Positions 34,540 to 44,400 of a stretch of 64,000 nt of DNA are shown one piece after another. Position 1 is the stretch's first letter; every line of letters starts with the position of its first letter. The DNA is taken from the NCBI GenBank assembly GCA_024404815.1, contig JAKSPL010000005.1, positions 1-64,000 on the forward strand, in the 5' to 3' direction. Below the pieces are notes generated by a model. It was given only the letters and a program-made list of their open reading frames with translations, did not search any database and was not told where the DNA came from. This DNA is from Oscillospiraceae bacterium. Lineage in GTDB: Bacteria > Bacillota > Clostridia > Oscillospirales > Ruminococcaceae. The translations under genes were made by a program, and so were the position numbers.

Positions 34540-35451
34540 ATGATTAAGAACTTATCCGGTGATTTTGAAACGGTAGAGTACGAAAACAAACGATTTGTCA
34601 TGCTCTACGACAATGTGCAGACGGAGTTTTATCCGACACATTGGCACAATGCGATTGAAATTATCATGCCGATTGAGAATTCGTTTACAGTTCGGACAGG
34701 CGGAGAAAGTTTTTCGCTGAAAGAGCGTGAAATTCTGATCATTCCGCCGCGTGAGCTGCACACCCTTCCGCCGCAGGAAGGCAGACGAATCATCTTCCAG
34801 TGCGACAGCAGTGTTTTGACGGATGTCAGTGCTTTGGATGCCATCAAACCGGTGCTTGCCACGCCGCAGCACATTACGCCTGAACTTGACAAAACGCTGT
34901 ATCTGCGTGCAAAAAAAGCAATTCTTGACATTTATTCCCAGTACTATGCTTATTCGGAAATTTCCGATGTAAAGATCTATATGAATCTCATCAGTCTGCT
35001 GGTTGCTGTCCGTGAGTATCAAATTGAACGGACACGGATCTCCCTTGCCTGTGCAAAGGACAAAATGTACCAGTATTCTGAGAAATTCAACATGGTGCTG
35101 AAATATATCGACAAGAACTATATGTATGATATTTCGCTGGACAAGCTTGCGGATATCGCAGGTTACAGCAAGTATCATTTCTCTCGTATTTTCAAAGAAT
35201 TCAACTCGATGTCCTATTTGCAGTATATCAATCTGCGCCGTACCCGTGCCGCAGAGATGCTGCTGCTTGACCCGTCGATTCCGATTACCGAGGTCGCAAT
35301 GCGCTCAGGTTTTTCGAGCCTGACGACTTTTAACCGTATTTTCAAGGAAATCAAGCATTGTACCCCGTCCGATTACAAGCGTTTTTATAGCACGACGGGA
35401 CAGGATTCTCTGCCCGAAAATGCGGAGGATGATTTTGATACCGAAATTTAA
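34540..35451 (+). CDS. AraC-family transcriptional regulator
   Basis: This 303-residue regulator has an N-terminal cupin-type ligand domain (FYPTHWHNAIEIIMPIENSF, LIIPPRELHTLPP) and a C-terminal double helix-turn-helix: LDKLADIAGYSKYHFSRIFK and ITEVAMRSGFSSLTTFNRIF. It is transcribed divergently from the pentose operon and is the obvious candidate controller of it, probably sensing a pentose or oligosaccharide. The start follows AGGGAGAGATTG. Confidence 0.92.
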   Translation: MIKNLSGDFETVEYENKRFVMLYDNVQTEFYPTHWHNAIEIIMPIENSFTVRTGGESFSLKEREILIIPPRELHTLPPQEGRRIIFQCDSSVLTDVSALDAIKPVLATPQHITPELDKTLYLRAKKAILDIYSQYYAYSEISDVKIYMNLISLLVAVREYQIERTRISLACAKDKMYQYSEKFNMVLKYIDKNYMYDISLDKLADIAGYSKYHFSRIFKEFNSMSYLQYINLRRTRAAEMLLLDPSIPITEVAMRSGFSSLTTFNRIFKEIKHCTPSDYKRFYSTTGQDSLPENAEDDFDTEI

Positions 35452-35526
35452 TTACCGTTTTGTAATATTTGTTACTCAATAGCAATATTTGGTGAACAAT
35501 ATAACAAATCATCTTGAAGACCATTT

Positions 35527-35562
35527 TGCACCTCTGCTGCAACAGGACAGAGGTGCATTTTT
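35527..35562 (+). terminator. terminator of the AraC-family gene
   Basis: A perfect 10-bp stem (TGCACCTCTG with CAGAGGTGCA) is followed by TTTTTA. Confidence 0.88.
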
Positions 35563-35596
35563 ATCCGATTTTATGAAACGAAAGCAGGTGTAAAAA

Positions 35597-35770
35597 ATGG
35601 AGAAATTTGTACCATATGAAAAATTAAGCAAAAAAGCAAAAAAAGAGATTGATGAGCAAAAGCGCGGTGACTGGGACGGCGTCAACCCCGTAACAAAGAT
35701 AATAGAGGAAAATCCAAAAGCCTATAAACGCAAGCCGAAGCACCCGAACCGTTCCGATGACTGGGAATAA
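35597..35770 (+). CDS. small conserved basic protein (57 residues)
   Basis: A 57-residue frame begins MEKFVPYEKLSKKAKKEIDE, continues through WDGVNPVTKIIEENPKAY and KRKPKHPNRSD, and ends with TGGGAATAA. AGCAGGTG lies 6 bases before the ATG. The PYEKLSKK...NPVT...YKRK pattern is shared with small uncharacterised proteins I know from Firmicutes. It lies between two terminators, so it is its own transcript or a read-through gene. The function is unknown. Confidence 0.8.
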   Translation: MEKFVPYEKLSKKAKKEIDEQKRGDWDGVNPVTKIIEENPKAYKRKPKHPNRSDDWE

Positions 35771-35781
35771 CGAATTAAAAT

Positions 35782-35818
35782 AAATAACCGACTGTCGCAA
35801 GGGCAGTCGGTTATTTTG
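35782..35818. terminator. bidirectional terminator
   Basis: A 13-bp stem (AAATAACCGACTG with CAGTCGGTTATTT) flanked by A and T runs separates the small protein gene from the convergent giant leucine-rich-repeat gene. The stem nearly repeats that of the gdhA terminator. Confidence 0.9.
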
Positions 35819-35848
35819 TTTATGGGGTATTTTGTGACGCGCTGATTA

Positions 35849-38800
35849 TTATTTCGCGGTGAAATTCTCTGCGATCCAAGCGGATGCGGCAGATTTTTCG
35901 GGGGCGGTCACATTGGTCAGGACATCGCACTGATAGAAGATGTTCTGACCGATTTCGGAGAGATTTGCACCCATTGTGACATCTGTCAGGCTCGAGCAGC
36001 CTCCGAATGCGGTGTTGCCGAGTGTGACGGTTGCTTCGGGAAGAACCATGCTTTCCAGAGCAGTGCAGTCGAAGAATGCGCCGTCATCAATTCTGACGAT
36101 ACTCTCCGGCAGGATGATCTCTTTCAGCGTTTTGTTTGCGCGGAACGCATCAGAACCAATTCTCGTGATTGTATCAGAAACCGTATAGGATTCGCTGTTT
36201 GTAAAGCAGCGGTAGAGAATATTGGAAGCGATGATGAGATCCTGCGCGTTTTCCTTTTTGTTGTTCTGATATTCTGTACCGTAGAACAGTTCCAGACCAA
36301 CATTTTCCAGAACCTCACTATTGGTGCTGAAGCTGGACAGGTTTTTACAGCCGAAGAACGCATAGTCTGCAATCGTTTCAATCGGAGCATTGACCGAGCA
36401 ATATACATAGCTTGCATTCGGGGTATCGAGGCAGGGCGTACCGTTTCCGATCTGTACGATGGGAAGACCATCGATCTGATCGGGCAGGTAAATACTAAGG
36501 CTCTTGTCTGACTGAGAAGAAATCTTATCAATGATGACGCCATCGCCTGCTTCATTCAGATGATAGGTAATACCCTGAGTCTTCCAAATGACATTCGCAC
36601 CGGGATAGCTTTCGAGGTAGTATTGCTGGTTGGTGCAAGGCATCATGGAAAATGTGACAGGCTTTTCAGAAGGAATGAGGGTAGTTTCGCCGTCCGTTGT
36701 GACAGACTGGAAACCAACACAGTTTGTACCGTAACTGAAATAGGTTGCTTGCGAATTGATTTCCGTCAGATTCGGGCAGTCAAGGAAACTGTACGTTGAG
36801 AAGTACAGATTATCCATTGTTTCGAATGTCACACGTTCAAGAGCAGTACAGCCGCGGAATGCTTCGGTATAGACATTTGTGATCTTGCTTGGAAACGTGA
36901 TTTCTTTGAGTGCTGTACAGTTGCGGAACATATAATTGTAAATGGTATCAATCTTGTCATTGAACGTGATGGATTCGAGCGAGGTGCAGTTTTCAAATGT
37001 ACCATCGTTGAGGTAGCTGATGTCCTTCGGGACGACAAACGATTTCAGCGAGGTGCAGTTTGCGAAGACATGGTCGCTCAGGTATGTGACCGCGTCAGGC
37101 AGTTCGATGCTTTCCAGTTTGGTACAGCCGTCAAATGCGTGGGAGGAAATAGAGGATACCATTGCAGGGATCTGAATGGAAGCCAGAGCTGAGCAGTTGT
37201 GGAATGCATAGCTGTCGATGGAAGTGCAGTAGTTGGAGATCTTGACAGATTCCAGAGCCGTACATCCGTCGAACAGATTGCTTGGGACATAAGAGCATTC
37301 ACCGGGCATGGTAAATGCAGTCAGAGCAGTACAGCCGCTGAACGCGCTGCTGGATACAGAGCTGAGAGACGGCCATTTCTGGATGTTGAGCGATGTACAA
37401 TTATGGAATGCGTTGGTGTAGATGTAATTGATGTAGGTGGTCGGGAAATCAGTCAATGCAGTACAGCCATCGAAGCAGCTTTCGGGAATTGTGTTGACCT
37501 GATAGCCGAATGAAATGGATTTCAGGGCAGTTGCATTCTGGCACATTTTGTACGCCAGACTGGAAATGCTCTTCGGAAGCGAAATGGATTCCGCCATCGA
37601 ATTTGCAAATGCAGACTCGCCGATGTAAGAGACCTGAAGTCCGTCGATCTTTTCGGGAACGATCAGTTCGGTTCTTTTCTTGTCGCAGCCGACGATGGTA
37701 ACGGCCTTTTGGTTTACGGTGTAATACAAACCGCTTTCTTCATCGTACTGTGTTTTGTCAGGGAGAGTGACAGTGGTTGTTTGGGTGGTGGTTTCCGTTG
37801 TGTCTGTGCCGATCTCTGTGGTTGTTGTTTCGGTCGTTGTTGTCTGGACTTCATCCTCGTTCAATTCGTATTTGAAGTTGTATGTGACAGCAAACTGCTC
37901 AGCAGGAGAATCCTTTGTAACGACAAGCGTAATGTCCTTATCGAATGTCGAGTAGTTGTTGATCGTTTCAACAGACTGCGGAATGGTCAGCGTTTTCAGT
38001 GCCGGACATTTCAGAAAGCTATAGTACTCAATTGATTTCAATGTGCTCGGCAGAATGACTTCGGAGAGTGCTTCACATTCTTGGAATGTAGAGGAATTCA
38101 ATGCAGTGACGCCTTCCGGAATTGTGATCTTTTCGAGCGTACTGCACTTGTGGAATGCAGAAGAACCGATCGTTTTGACGCTGCTTGGAATGTCAATGCT
38201 CTTGAGAGCGGAACACTCCGAGAAAGCACTGTTTCCGATGCTGGTGATCGTATCAGGGAGCGTGACAGATTCGAGTGCTTTGCATCCCTGGAAGAGTGAA
38301 CTGTTGATTTTTTGAACCGAATCAGGAATGACGATTTCCGTGAGAGCGGTACAGTTCATAAACGCATTGGAGTTTATAAACGTGACAGACTTCGGGATCT
38401 CTATGGATTTCAAAGAAGTGCAATTTGAGAACGCATAGCTGTCGATAGAGTGGATGTTGTTTGTGAGATTGATGGTTTCCAGTGCGGTACAGTAGCTGAA
38501 CATACCGATCGGAATCGTAGACATTTTCGGAGGAAGTGTGACATTCTTCAGCGCAGAACAGTAGCTGAATATCTGCGATTTGACAGAACTGAGTGCGTTG
38601 GGAAGCGAGATCTCTTTCAGACCTGTGCAGCCATAGAACACACCAATATCGAGTGTTGTGAGTGTTTTCGGCAGATAGATGTTTTCGAGCGCGGTGCAGC
38701 CTTTGAACACATAGTCGCCGAGATGTGTCAGATTTTCAGGCAGAGCGATCTGTTCGAGTGCTGTACAGTTCAAAAATGTATTGGCTAAGATGTCACGAAT

Positions 38801-41470
38801 GGGACTGTCCGCAGGGAACGAAACGGATTTCAGTGCAGTACAGTTTTCAAAGACATTTTCGGCCATATATCTGACTGAAGAGGGAATTGTGATAGATTCC
38901 AGTGCTGTGCAGCCGGAAAATACCTGAATATTGAGCTGAGCGAGCTTGTTGGAGAATTTGACTTCTTTGAGGTTGGTACAATTCTTGAAAGCTGTATCAC
39001 CGATTGAAGTGACGGTTTCAGGAATTGTGACCGAAGTGAGATTTTTACATCCCATATATTCGCCGGGATAAATGTAAGTGGTATTTGCATCAATGAGCGT
39101 GTGGTCGATGCCTGTGCCGGCAAAGCAAGCGTAGCCGCGGCTTTTCAAAGGACCGGCAAATACGAAATCCGTAATTCCTTCACAGTTCGAGAAAGCATAG
39201 CTGTTGACGGTAGCATTGGCAGGGATCTTCACAACGCCCTGAATGTTCTTGCAGTTTGCAAAGCAATTATATCCAAAGTTTGTGATTGTATCCGGAATTG
39301 TAAATTCGAGGTTTGTACAGTTCAAGAAGAAATTTTCCGGAATGGATGTGAGCGTGCCGTGATAGTCAACGCGGCGGAGATTGGAACAGTTGCCAAACAA
39401 TTCTTTCGGAAGTGTGTAGGATGCGATGTCGCCTTCAAAGCGGACAAAGCGCAGGCTCTTGCTGGATGCGAACATAGAAGCGGAAAGTGTGATGTCTTTT
39501 CCGATTGTCAGTTCCTGAAGTTCAGTCATGCCGGAAAATGCGCTGGCTCCGTATTGGCAGTCAGGAGAGAGCGTCAGGCGCTTGATGCCTTTGCTTCCGT
39601 TGAATGCATTATTTCCAATACTATTTACAGTATCCGGCAGTGCGTCAAAGTACAATGCGGTGCATCCGAAAAATGCATTGTATCCGATTGTCGTAATTGT
39701 CTGCGGAAGTTCGAGCGTTTTCAGGGACGAGCAGTCTTCGCACAGTCTTTGAGGGATCGCCTCCAAAGTCGAAGGCAATGTCAGCGTTTCGAGTGCTCGG
39801 CATTCGATGAATGCACCGTCGCCGATGGCTTTGCAGTTTTCCGGCAGAGAAACGGATTTCAGGTTTCGGCAGCTTTCAAATGCAGAGCTTCCGAGATATT
39901 CCAGTGCATCGCTGCATTTGAATTCTTCTATGCCGCTGCAATAGTAGAATGCATAATCGTCGATGTATGTAACATTGCTTAATTGCAGTTCTTTCAGAGC
40001 TGAACAGTTTCTGAATGCACTTTTGCCGATGGCTGTGACGGATTCAGGAAGTGTAATATCACACAAAGACGAACAGGACTGGAAACAGCCGTCGGGGATA
40101 ACAGTCAGCGTTTCAGGCAGTACGAGGGTTTTGAGTGACGTACAGTTTTCGAACATATAGCTGCCAAGTGCTTCCGGATTTTTCGGGAGCGTGACAGATG
40201 TCAGACTGCGGCAGTACTCGAAGATGTACGAGCCGAGTGAACATTCGGCATCTTCTGCAAAGACGACTGTTTTCAGAGCATAGGTCGAGGCGAATGCATA
40301 GTCATCGATTCTTTGTACCGATGCAGGAATGGATACAGATTTCAGACCGTAGCAGTAGTAGAATGCATCTTTTCCGATGTATTGCAGTCCGTCTGGGAAC
40401 TTCAGGTCGGTGAGATTGTAGCAGTAGCCGAACGCATAAGTTCCGATAGACACCAGAGAGGATGGAAATTCCACATCTGCCAGAGAATAACAGTCATAGA
40501 ATGCATCGTCACCAATGGCTGTCAAACCGGAAGGGAGTTCCAGTGTTGTCAGCGCACGGCAGTAGTAGAAGCAGTAGTTCGGGATAAAAGTCAGATTCTT
40601 CGGAAGTTTCAGGGTTTCCAGAGCTTTGCAGTAGTAGAAAGCGTCCTCGCCGAGGCTTACGACGGAATCAGGGAGATTCACCGAGTGTAATGCGGTACAG
40701 TCGCCAAAGGCGTACCTGCCGATGGATTTCAGACCGTCATTGAAGTTGACTTCCTGGAGGCCGTAGCAGTATTCAAATGCATTATCATCAATTTGGGTGA
40801 GGGTTGACGGGAAAGTAATGCTTTCGAGTGCATAGCAGTCGTAGAAAGCGTTTTTTCCGATTCTGGTAAGACCTTTGGGGAGTGTGACATCATGCAGAGC
40901 CTGGCAGTAGTTGAATGCATAATCATCAATCACTGTTACGCTGTCCGGAATGGTAACGCTGACAAGGCTATGATTTGAAAAAGCGTTCTTGCCGATTTCT
41001 GTGACGGGGAGTTTTTCAATCGTTTCAGGGATCTCGACAGTCTCGCCGTCATTGAGCCAAGCGTTGATAGAAACATGGTCATCATAGACCGTATAGGCAA
41101 AGCCGAGTTTTTCATTTTCGTTGATTCTGGTAGTTGTTGTGGTGGTTTCTTCGGCGACAGTCGTCTGAACGGTCGTTGTTTGGGTAGTTTTGGAAGTGGC
41201 GGTCGTTTTGGATGTTGCTGCCGTGGAAGTGGTGACAGGAGCAGTTGTGGTAGCAGCCTGCGGAACGATCGCTTCGGCATTTGCATCCAGTACGATCGAA
41301 TTCTGCCGCCATAGTGCCGCATTTGCAGCACTATGGTCGGGAGTGAGATTCGAGAAAATGTCTTCGGAGCCGCCAATTCCTGCCTGAATCAGCATGGCAA
41401 AAGCGGCGGCAAAAGCAGCAGTACGTTTGAATGTATGCTGTTTCCGCGTGAATAAAATGGAAGGTTTCAT
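35849..41470 (-). CDS. giant secreted BspA-type leucine-rich-repeat protein
   Basis: The 1,873-residue product has a long basic signal sequence (RTAAFAAAFAMLIQAGIGG), a Thr-rich linker (73-115) and two blocks of LRR_5/BspA repeats, about 120-1200 and 1240-1870. The blocks are separated by a second Thr-rich linker (about 1205-1240). A typical repeat reads IGKNAFYDCYALESITFPST, about 23 residues long with alternating C/A positions. BspA-type proteins are surface ligands or adhesins. No dockerin, membrane anchor or sortase motif is visible; the C-terminus is simply AWIAENFTAK. Its ATG overlaps the stop of the upstream giant gene (ATGA), so the two are translated together and the proteins may work together. 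Confidence 0.9.
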   Translation of the reverse strand: MKPSILFTRKQHTFKRTAAFAAAFAMLIQAGIGGSEDIFSNLTPDHSAANAALWRQNSIVLDANAEAIVPQAATTTAPVTTSTAATSKTTATSKTTQTTTVQTTVAEETTTTTTRINENEKLGFAYTVYDDHVSINAWLNDGETVEIPETIEKLPVTEIGKNAFSNHSLVSVTIPDSVTVIDDYAFNYCQALHDVTLPKGLTRIGKNAFYDCYALESITFPSTLTQIDDNAFEYCYGLQEVNFNDGLKSIGRYAFGDCTALHSVNLPDSVVSLGEDAFYYCKALETLKLPKNLTFIPNYCFYYCRALTTLELPSGLTAIGDDAFYDCYSLADVEFPSSLVSIGTYAFGYCYNLTDLKFPDGLQYIGKDAFYYCYGLKSVSIPASVQRIDDYAFASTYALKTVVFAEDAECSLGSYIFEYCRSLTSVTLPKNPEALGSYMFENCTSLKTLVLPETLTVIPDGCFQSCSSLCDITLPESVTAIGKSAFRNCSALKELQLSNVTYIDDYAFYYCSGIEEFKCSDALEYLGSSAFESCRNLKSVSLPENCKAIGDGAFIECRALETLTLPSTLEAIPQRLCEDCSSLKTLELPQTITTIGYNAFFGCTALYFDALPDTVNSIGNNAFNGSKGIKRLTLSPDCQYGASAFSGMTELQELTIGKDITLSASMFASSKSLRFVRFEGDIASYTLPKELFGNCSNLRRVDYHGTLTSIPENFFLNCTNLEFTIPDTITNFGYNCFANCKNIQGVVKIPANATVNSYAFSNCEGITDFVFAGPLKSRGYACFAGTGIDHTLIDANTTYIYPGEYMGCKNLTSVTIPETVTSIGDTAFKNCTNLKEVKFSNKLAQLNIQVFSGCTALESITIPSSVRYMAENVFENCTALKSVSFPADSPIRDILANTFLNCTALEQIALPENLTHLGDYVFKGCTALENIYLPKTLTTLDIGVFYGCTGLKEISLPNALSSVKSQIFSYCSALKNVTLPPKMSTIPIGMFSYCTALETINLTNNIHSIDSYAFSNCTSLKSIEIPKSVTFINSNAFMNCTALTEIVIPDSVQKINSSLFQGCKALESVTLPDTITSIGNSAFSECSALKSIDIPSSVKTIGSSAFHKCSTLEKITIPEGVTALNSSTFQECEALSEVILPSTLKSIEYYSFLKCPALKTLTIPQSVETINNYSTFDKDITLVVTKDSPAEQFAVTYNFKYELNEDEVQTTTTETTTTEIGTDTTETTTQTTTVTLPDKTQYDEESGLYYTVNQKAVTIVGCDKKRTELIVPEKIDGLQVSYIGESAFANSMAESISLPKSISSLAYKMCQNATALKSISFGYQVNTIPESCFDGCTALTDFPTTYINYIYTNAFHNCTSLNIQKWPSLSSVSSSAFSGCTALTAFTMPGECSYVPSNLFDGCTALESVKISNYCTSIDSYAFHNCSALASIQIPAMVSSISSHAFDGCTKLESIELPDAVTYLSDHVFANCTSLKSFVVPKDISYLNDGTFENCTSLESITFNDKIDTIYNYMFRNCTALKEITFPSKITNVYTEAFRGCTALERVTFETMDNLYFSTYSFLDCPNLTEINSQATYFSYGTNCVGFQSVTTDGETTLIPSEKPVTFSMMPCTNQQYYLESYPGANVIWKTQGITYHLNEAGDGVIIDKISSQSDKSLSIYLPDQIDGLPIVQIGNGTPCLDTPNASYVYCSVNAPIETIADYAFFGCKNLSSFSTNSEVLENVGLELFYGTEYQNNKKENAQDLIIASNILYRCFTNSESYTVSDTITRIGSDAFRANKTLKEIILPESIVRIDDGAFFDCTALESMVLPEATVTLGNTAFGGCSSLTDVTMGANLSEIGQNIFYQCDVLTNVTAPEKSAASAWIAENFTAK
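35858..41113 (-). repeat. tandem coding repeats (leucine-rich repeat arrays)
   Basis: About sixty degenerate 69-75-base units encode the LRR_5 repeats of the giant protein. They are visible as recurring GTACAG/GAATGC and CTTTCAG/TTTCC patterns spaced about 70 bases apart. The unit count is an estimate. Confidence 0.7.
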
Positions 41471-44400
41471 TCAGCAGTACCTCCTGTGAAATAGGAATCA
41501 ATGAACACAGGCAGCGGGTCAGTCGTCAGACCCATCATCGTGTTCAGGTAGTAGAGCAGAATCATGTTTGCGTCGTCGGCATTGGAAACGCCGTCCTGGT
41601 TGACATCGGTCATATTTGCCTGAGCTTCCGTGATGCAAGGTTCAGAACCGATCATGGTGTCAAGGAAATACTTGAGCGCGAGGTCAGCATCGTCGCTGTC
41701 AATGACACCGTTGTAGTCCACATCGCCGAGGATCTCATCGTGGAAACCGCCCTGCGAGAGGATCAATGTCTGCATATTGTTTCCTTCATTGAAGTCTTCA
41801 ACAGCATCAGAAACAACGGTCAGAGTGACAAAGTCGCGGTATGCCGTGCCGAGCAGTTCTTTTCCGTCAACAGTAAATATGACGGAGCTGTGCGGTGCAA
41901 TTTCATCGGGGATCAGGCGCATGGTTTCCTCGTTGGAATTTTCCGCCTTGATGTATGCTGTGGTCGGAAGATTGCCCTTGTTTTCGACGATAATGGTAAC
42001 ATCCTCGTCGTCGCCCACATATTCGATATAGCTTGTGAGGGTGAGGTCAGTCAGCGCGAGGTTGAGCTGTGCGGAATTGTCCTCGCTGTTGGTTTCTTCG
42101 CCGTCCGCTGCAATGCGGATCTCGTAATACTCGGTGAGGAAATCTGCAGGCAGTTTCGGAGAGAAGGTGAATTGACCGCTCTGACCGGAACCGAGGTCTG
42201 TTGCGATCTCTGCGGAATCAATGACCGCTTCATCATGACCGATCAGCGAAGCAGTCACCTTAGAAACAGCCTTTGTACCATCGTTGGTGATGGAAAGTGT
42301 GATCGGGAATGCTTCATTTGCCTTGGCATCCGAAGCGGAGAAGCTGACTTTGTCGAGTTTGACGTTTGTCGTTTCCGCGATCTTTCCGCCGAGGAGGAGA
42401 TTTGCGGAGCTGAAGCTGTCTTCTGTGCTGACGAACTGCAAGCCGTGGAGTGCATAAAGCATCGTGTCACCGACAGCGATCGTCTGGGGTGCAGTCAGGC
42501 TGATATCCGCAGACTGTGAGAGAACAACAGGCTTCGAGAAGCTCTGGCTTTCGGCGTCGTACTCTACGGAGCAGAGGACACTTCCGTTATCGGAGGGAGC
42601 CGTAAAGAGCATACGGTTTCCGCAAACGGTAAAGCCGTTCATGAGATAACCTGCGGGTGTATCCATTTCAGCAGCATCGCTGAGGTTGACGGAGTAGTTG
42701 AACTGGGACTGATTCATCCAGAGCAGACCGTTTCCGCCCTGCGGGAGTTCGCCGGAGTAGAGGTGGCTGAGTGCGCCCTCTGCGAGAACGTGTGTGGTAC
42801 CCTCCATGTCTGCTACGATCAGCTGAATGTCATCTGTCGTTGCCGGATCACAGTCTTTATCGCTGAAATATGCGATTACAGGAGCGCCCAGTTCATTGCA
42901 GAGGCAGACGAAACTGTCAGGACTTGTAATATTCTGAACGAATGTCTGGGGTTCTGACCAGCCATCCTCACCGAGGGTTGCATAACGCAGAACATTGTCT
43001 GTGTCAGCAGAAGTAAAGCTTCCGTTTGTGTTTTCGCTCCAGATGAGGTAGAGAGTGCCGTCCGTTGCTTCGATGAAGCTCGGGATATTGGCGTGGGTTC
43101 CTTCGGCAGCGGCAGGCATTGTATTGAAGTCTGTAAATGTGCCTGTTTCTGCATCGAAGCGGCAAGTGGTAATGGTATAGTGCTTGGAGAATTCTGCGAA
43201 GTCGATGGTGTCATCGTCTGCATATTCGGTGTCGATTTCCTGATATGCTACATAGATGCCGTTTTCGGTTGCGACAGCAGCAGAGAGAACATCAATATTC
43301 TTGTTGTCATCGACAGCCTTCGGTTCGCTCCATGTACCTGTTTCGGTGTTGTAGATGGAGTATGCGAGGTAGTTTGCGTTGTACTTACCGCGTTCGGTGT
43401 TCTGGGAATTCCAGAGCATCATAGCGGTGTCGCCGTAAGGAATGAGCTGAACATTGGAGGTGCCTGCACAGTTGGTTTCGAGAATATCGAGTGCATTCGA
43501 AGCGGAGATCGTGCCGTTCCAGATTGCCTTCGGGGTTTCAGGAGACGGCTGCTGTGCAGCTTCTTGAATTGCCGCATTGATTTCCTCTGCCTGTATATCG
43601 GAAAGACCAAGCGATTTAATCATATCACGGGAGAGAACTTTGTCGTTTGGAATGATGTTGACATTGAACAGGTCGAACAGCTTGATGTCAGCCGAACCGA
43701 TGACGTAGTCAACGTGGAGATAAACTTTGCCCGAGATGTTCCAAAGTGTGATCTTTGCAGGGAGGAACTCGAACTTAAAGGTCGAAGATGCCGAAACTTT
43801 CGGACCGATACCGACGCCGATGCTGGTTCCGGGAACTTTTGCGCCTGCACAGCCGTAAGCTGAAAGTGTTGCAGAAGCTTCGAGGAGAACGCGGAATTTC
43901 CAGCCTTCAGTTTCTTTCGTGGAGTAAGACAGCATGAAGCCGCCGCTCAGCGTAAAGCCGAAATCCAGACCGTAGTAAACAGGGATGACCCAAATGACTG
44001 TCCGACCGGAGAAAATGGTGTCATTGAACGAGAAGTTTGCCATGACCTTACCCGTGAAGGTATGGTCGCCGGTTTTCGCGTCATAAGTGCCTTCGAAATA
44101 TCCGCTGATAGAGAAGGAGCCTTTTCCTTTACCGATTTTGAATTCCTTGTGGGATTTCGGATCGGAAAGGATATTGTCCAGATCGGAAATACCTTCTGCC
44201 AGAGTTTTCTCAGGCTTTTTCTTTGTATTGAAAGTAGCGGAGAACTTGACAACACCCTCATTGGAAACAGACATGGAAACACTGACATCTCCGCGGGAGA
44301 ATGCAGAGATTTTCAGGTTGATTTCCATACCTGCACAGAATTCGATCGCATCCGGGATACGGACACTGACAGAAGATTCAGGAGCAGTTGCATTCGCAAC

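Noticed and set aside
35858..41113. Regular 70-base periodicity suggestive of a CRISPR array
   Set aside because: The units are degenerate, in frame and encode leucine-rich repeats; there are no identical repeats with unique spacers.
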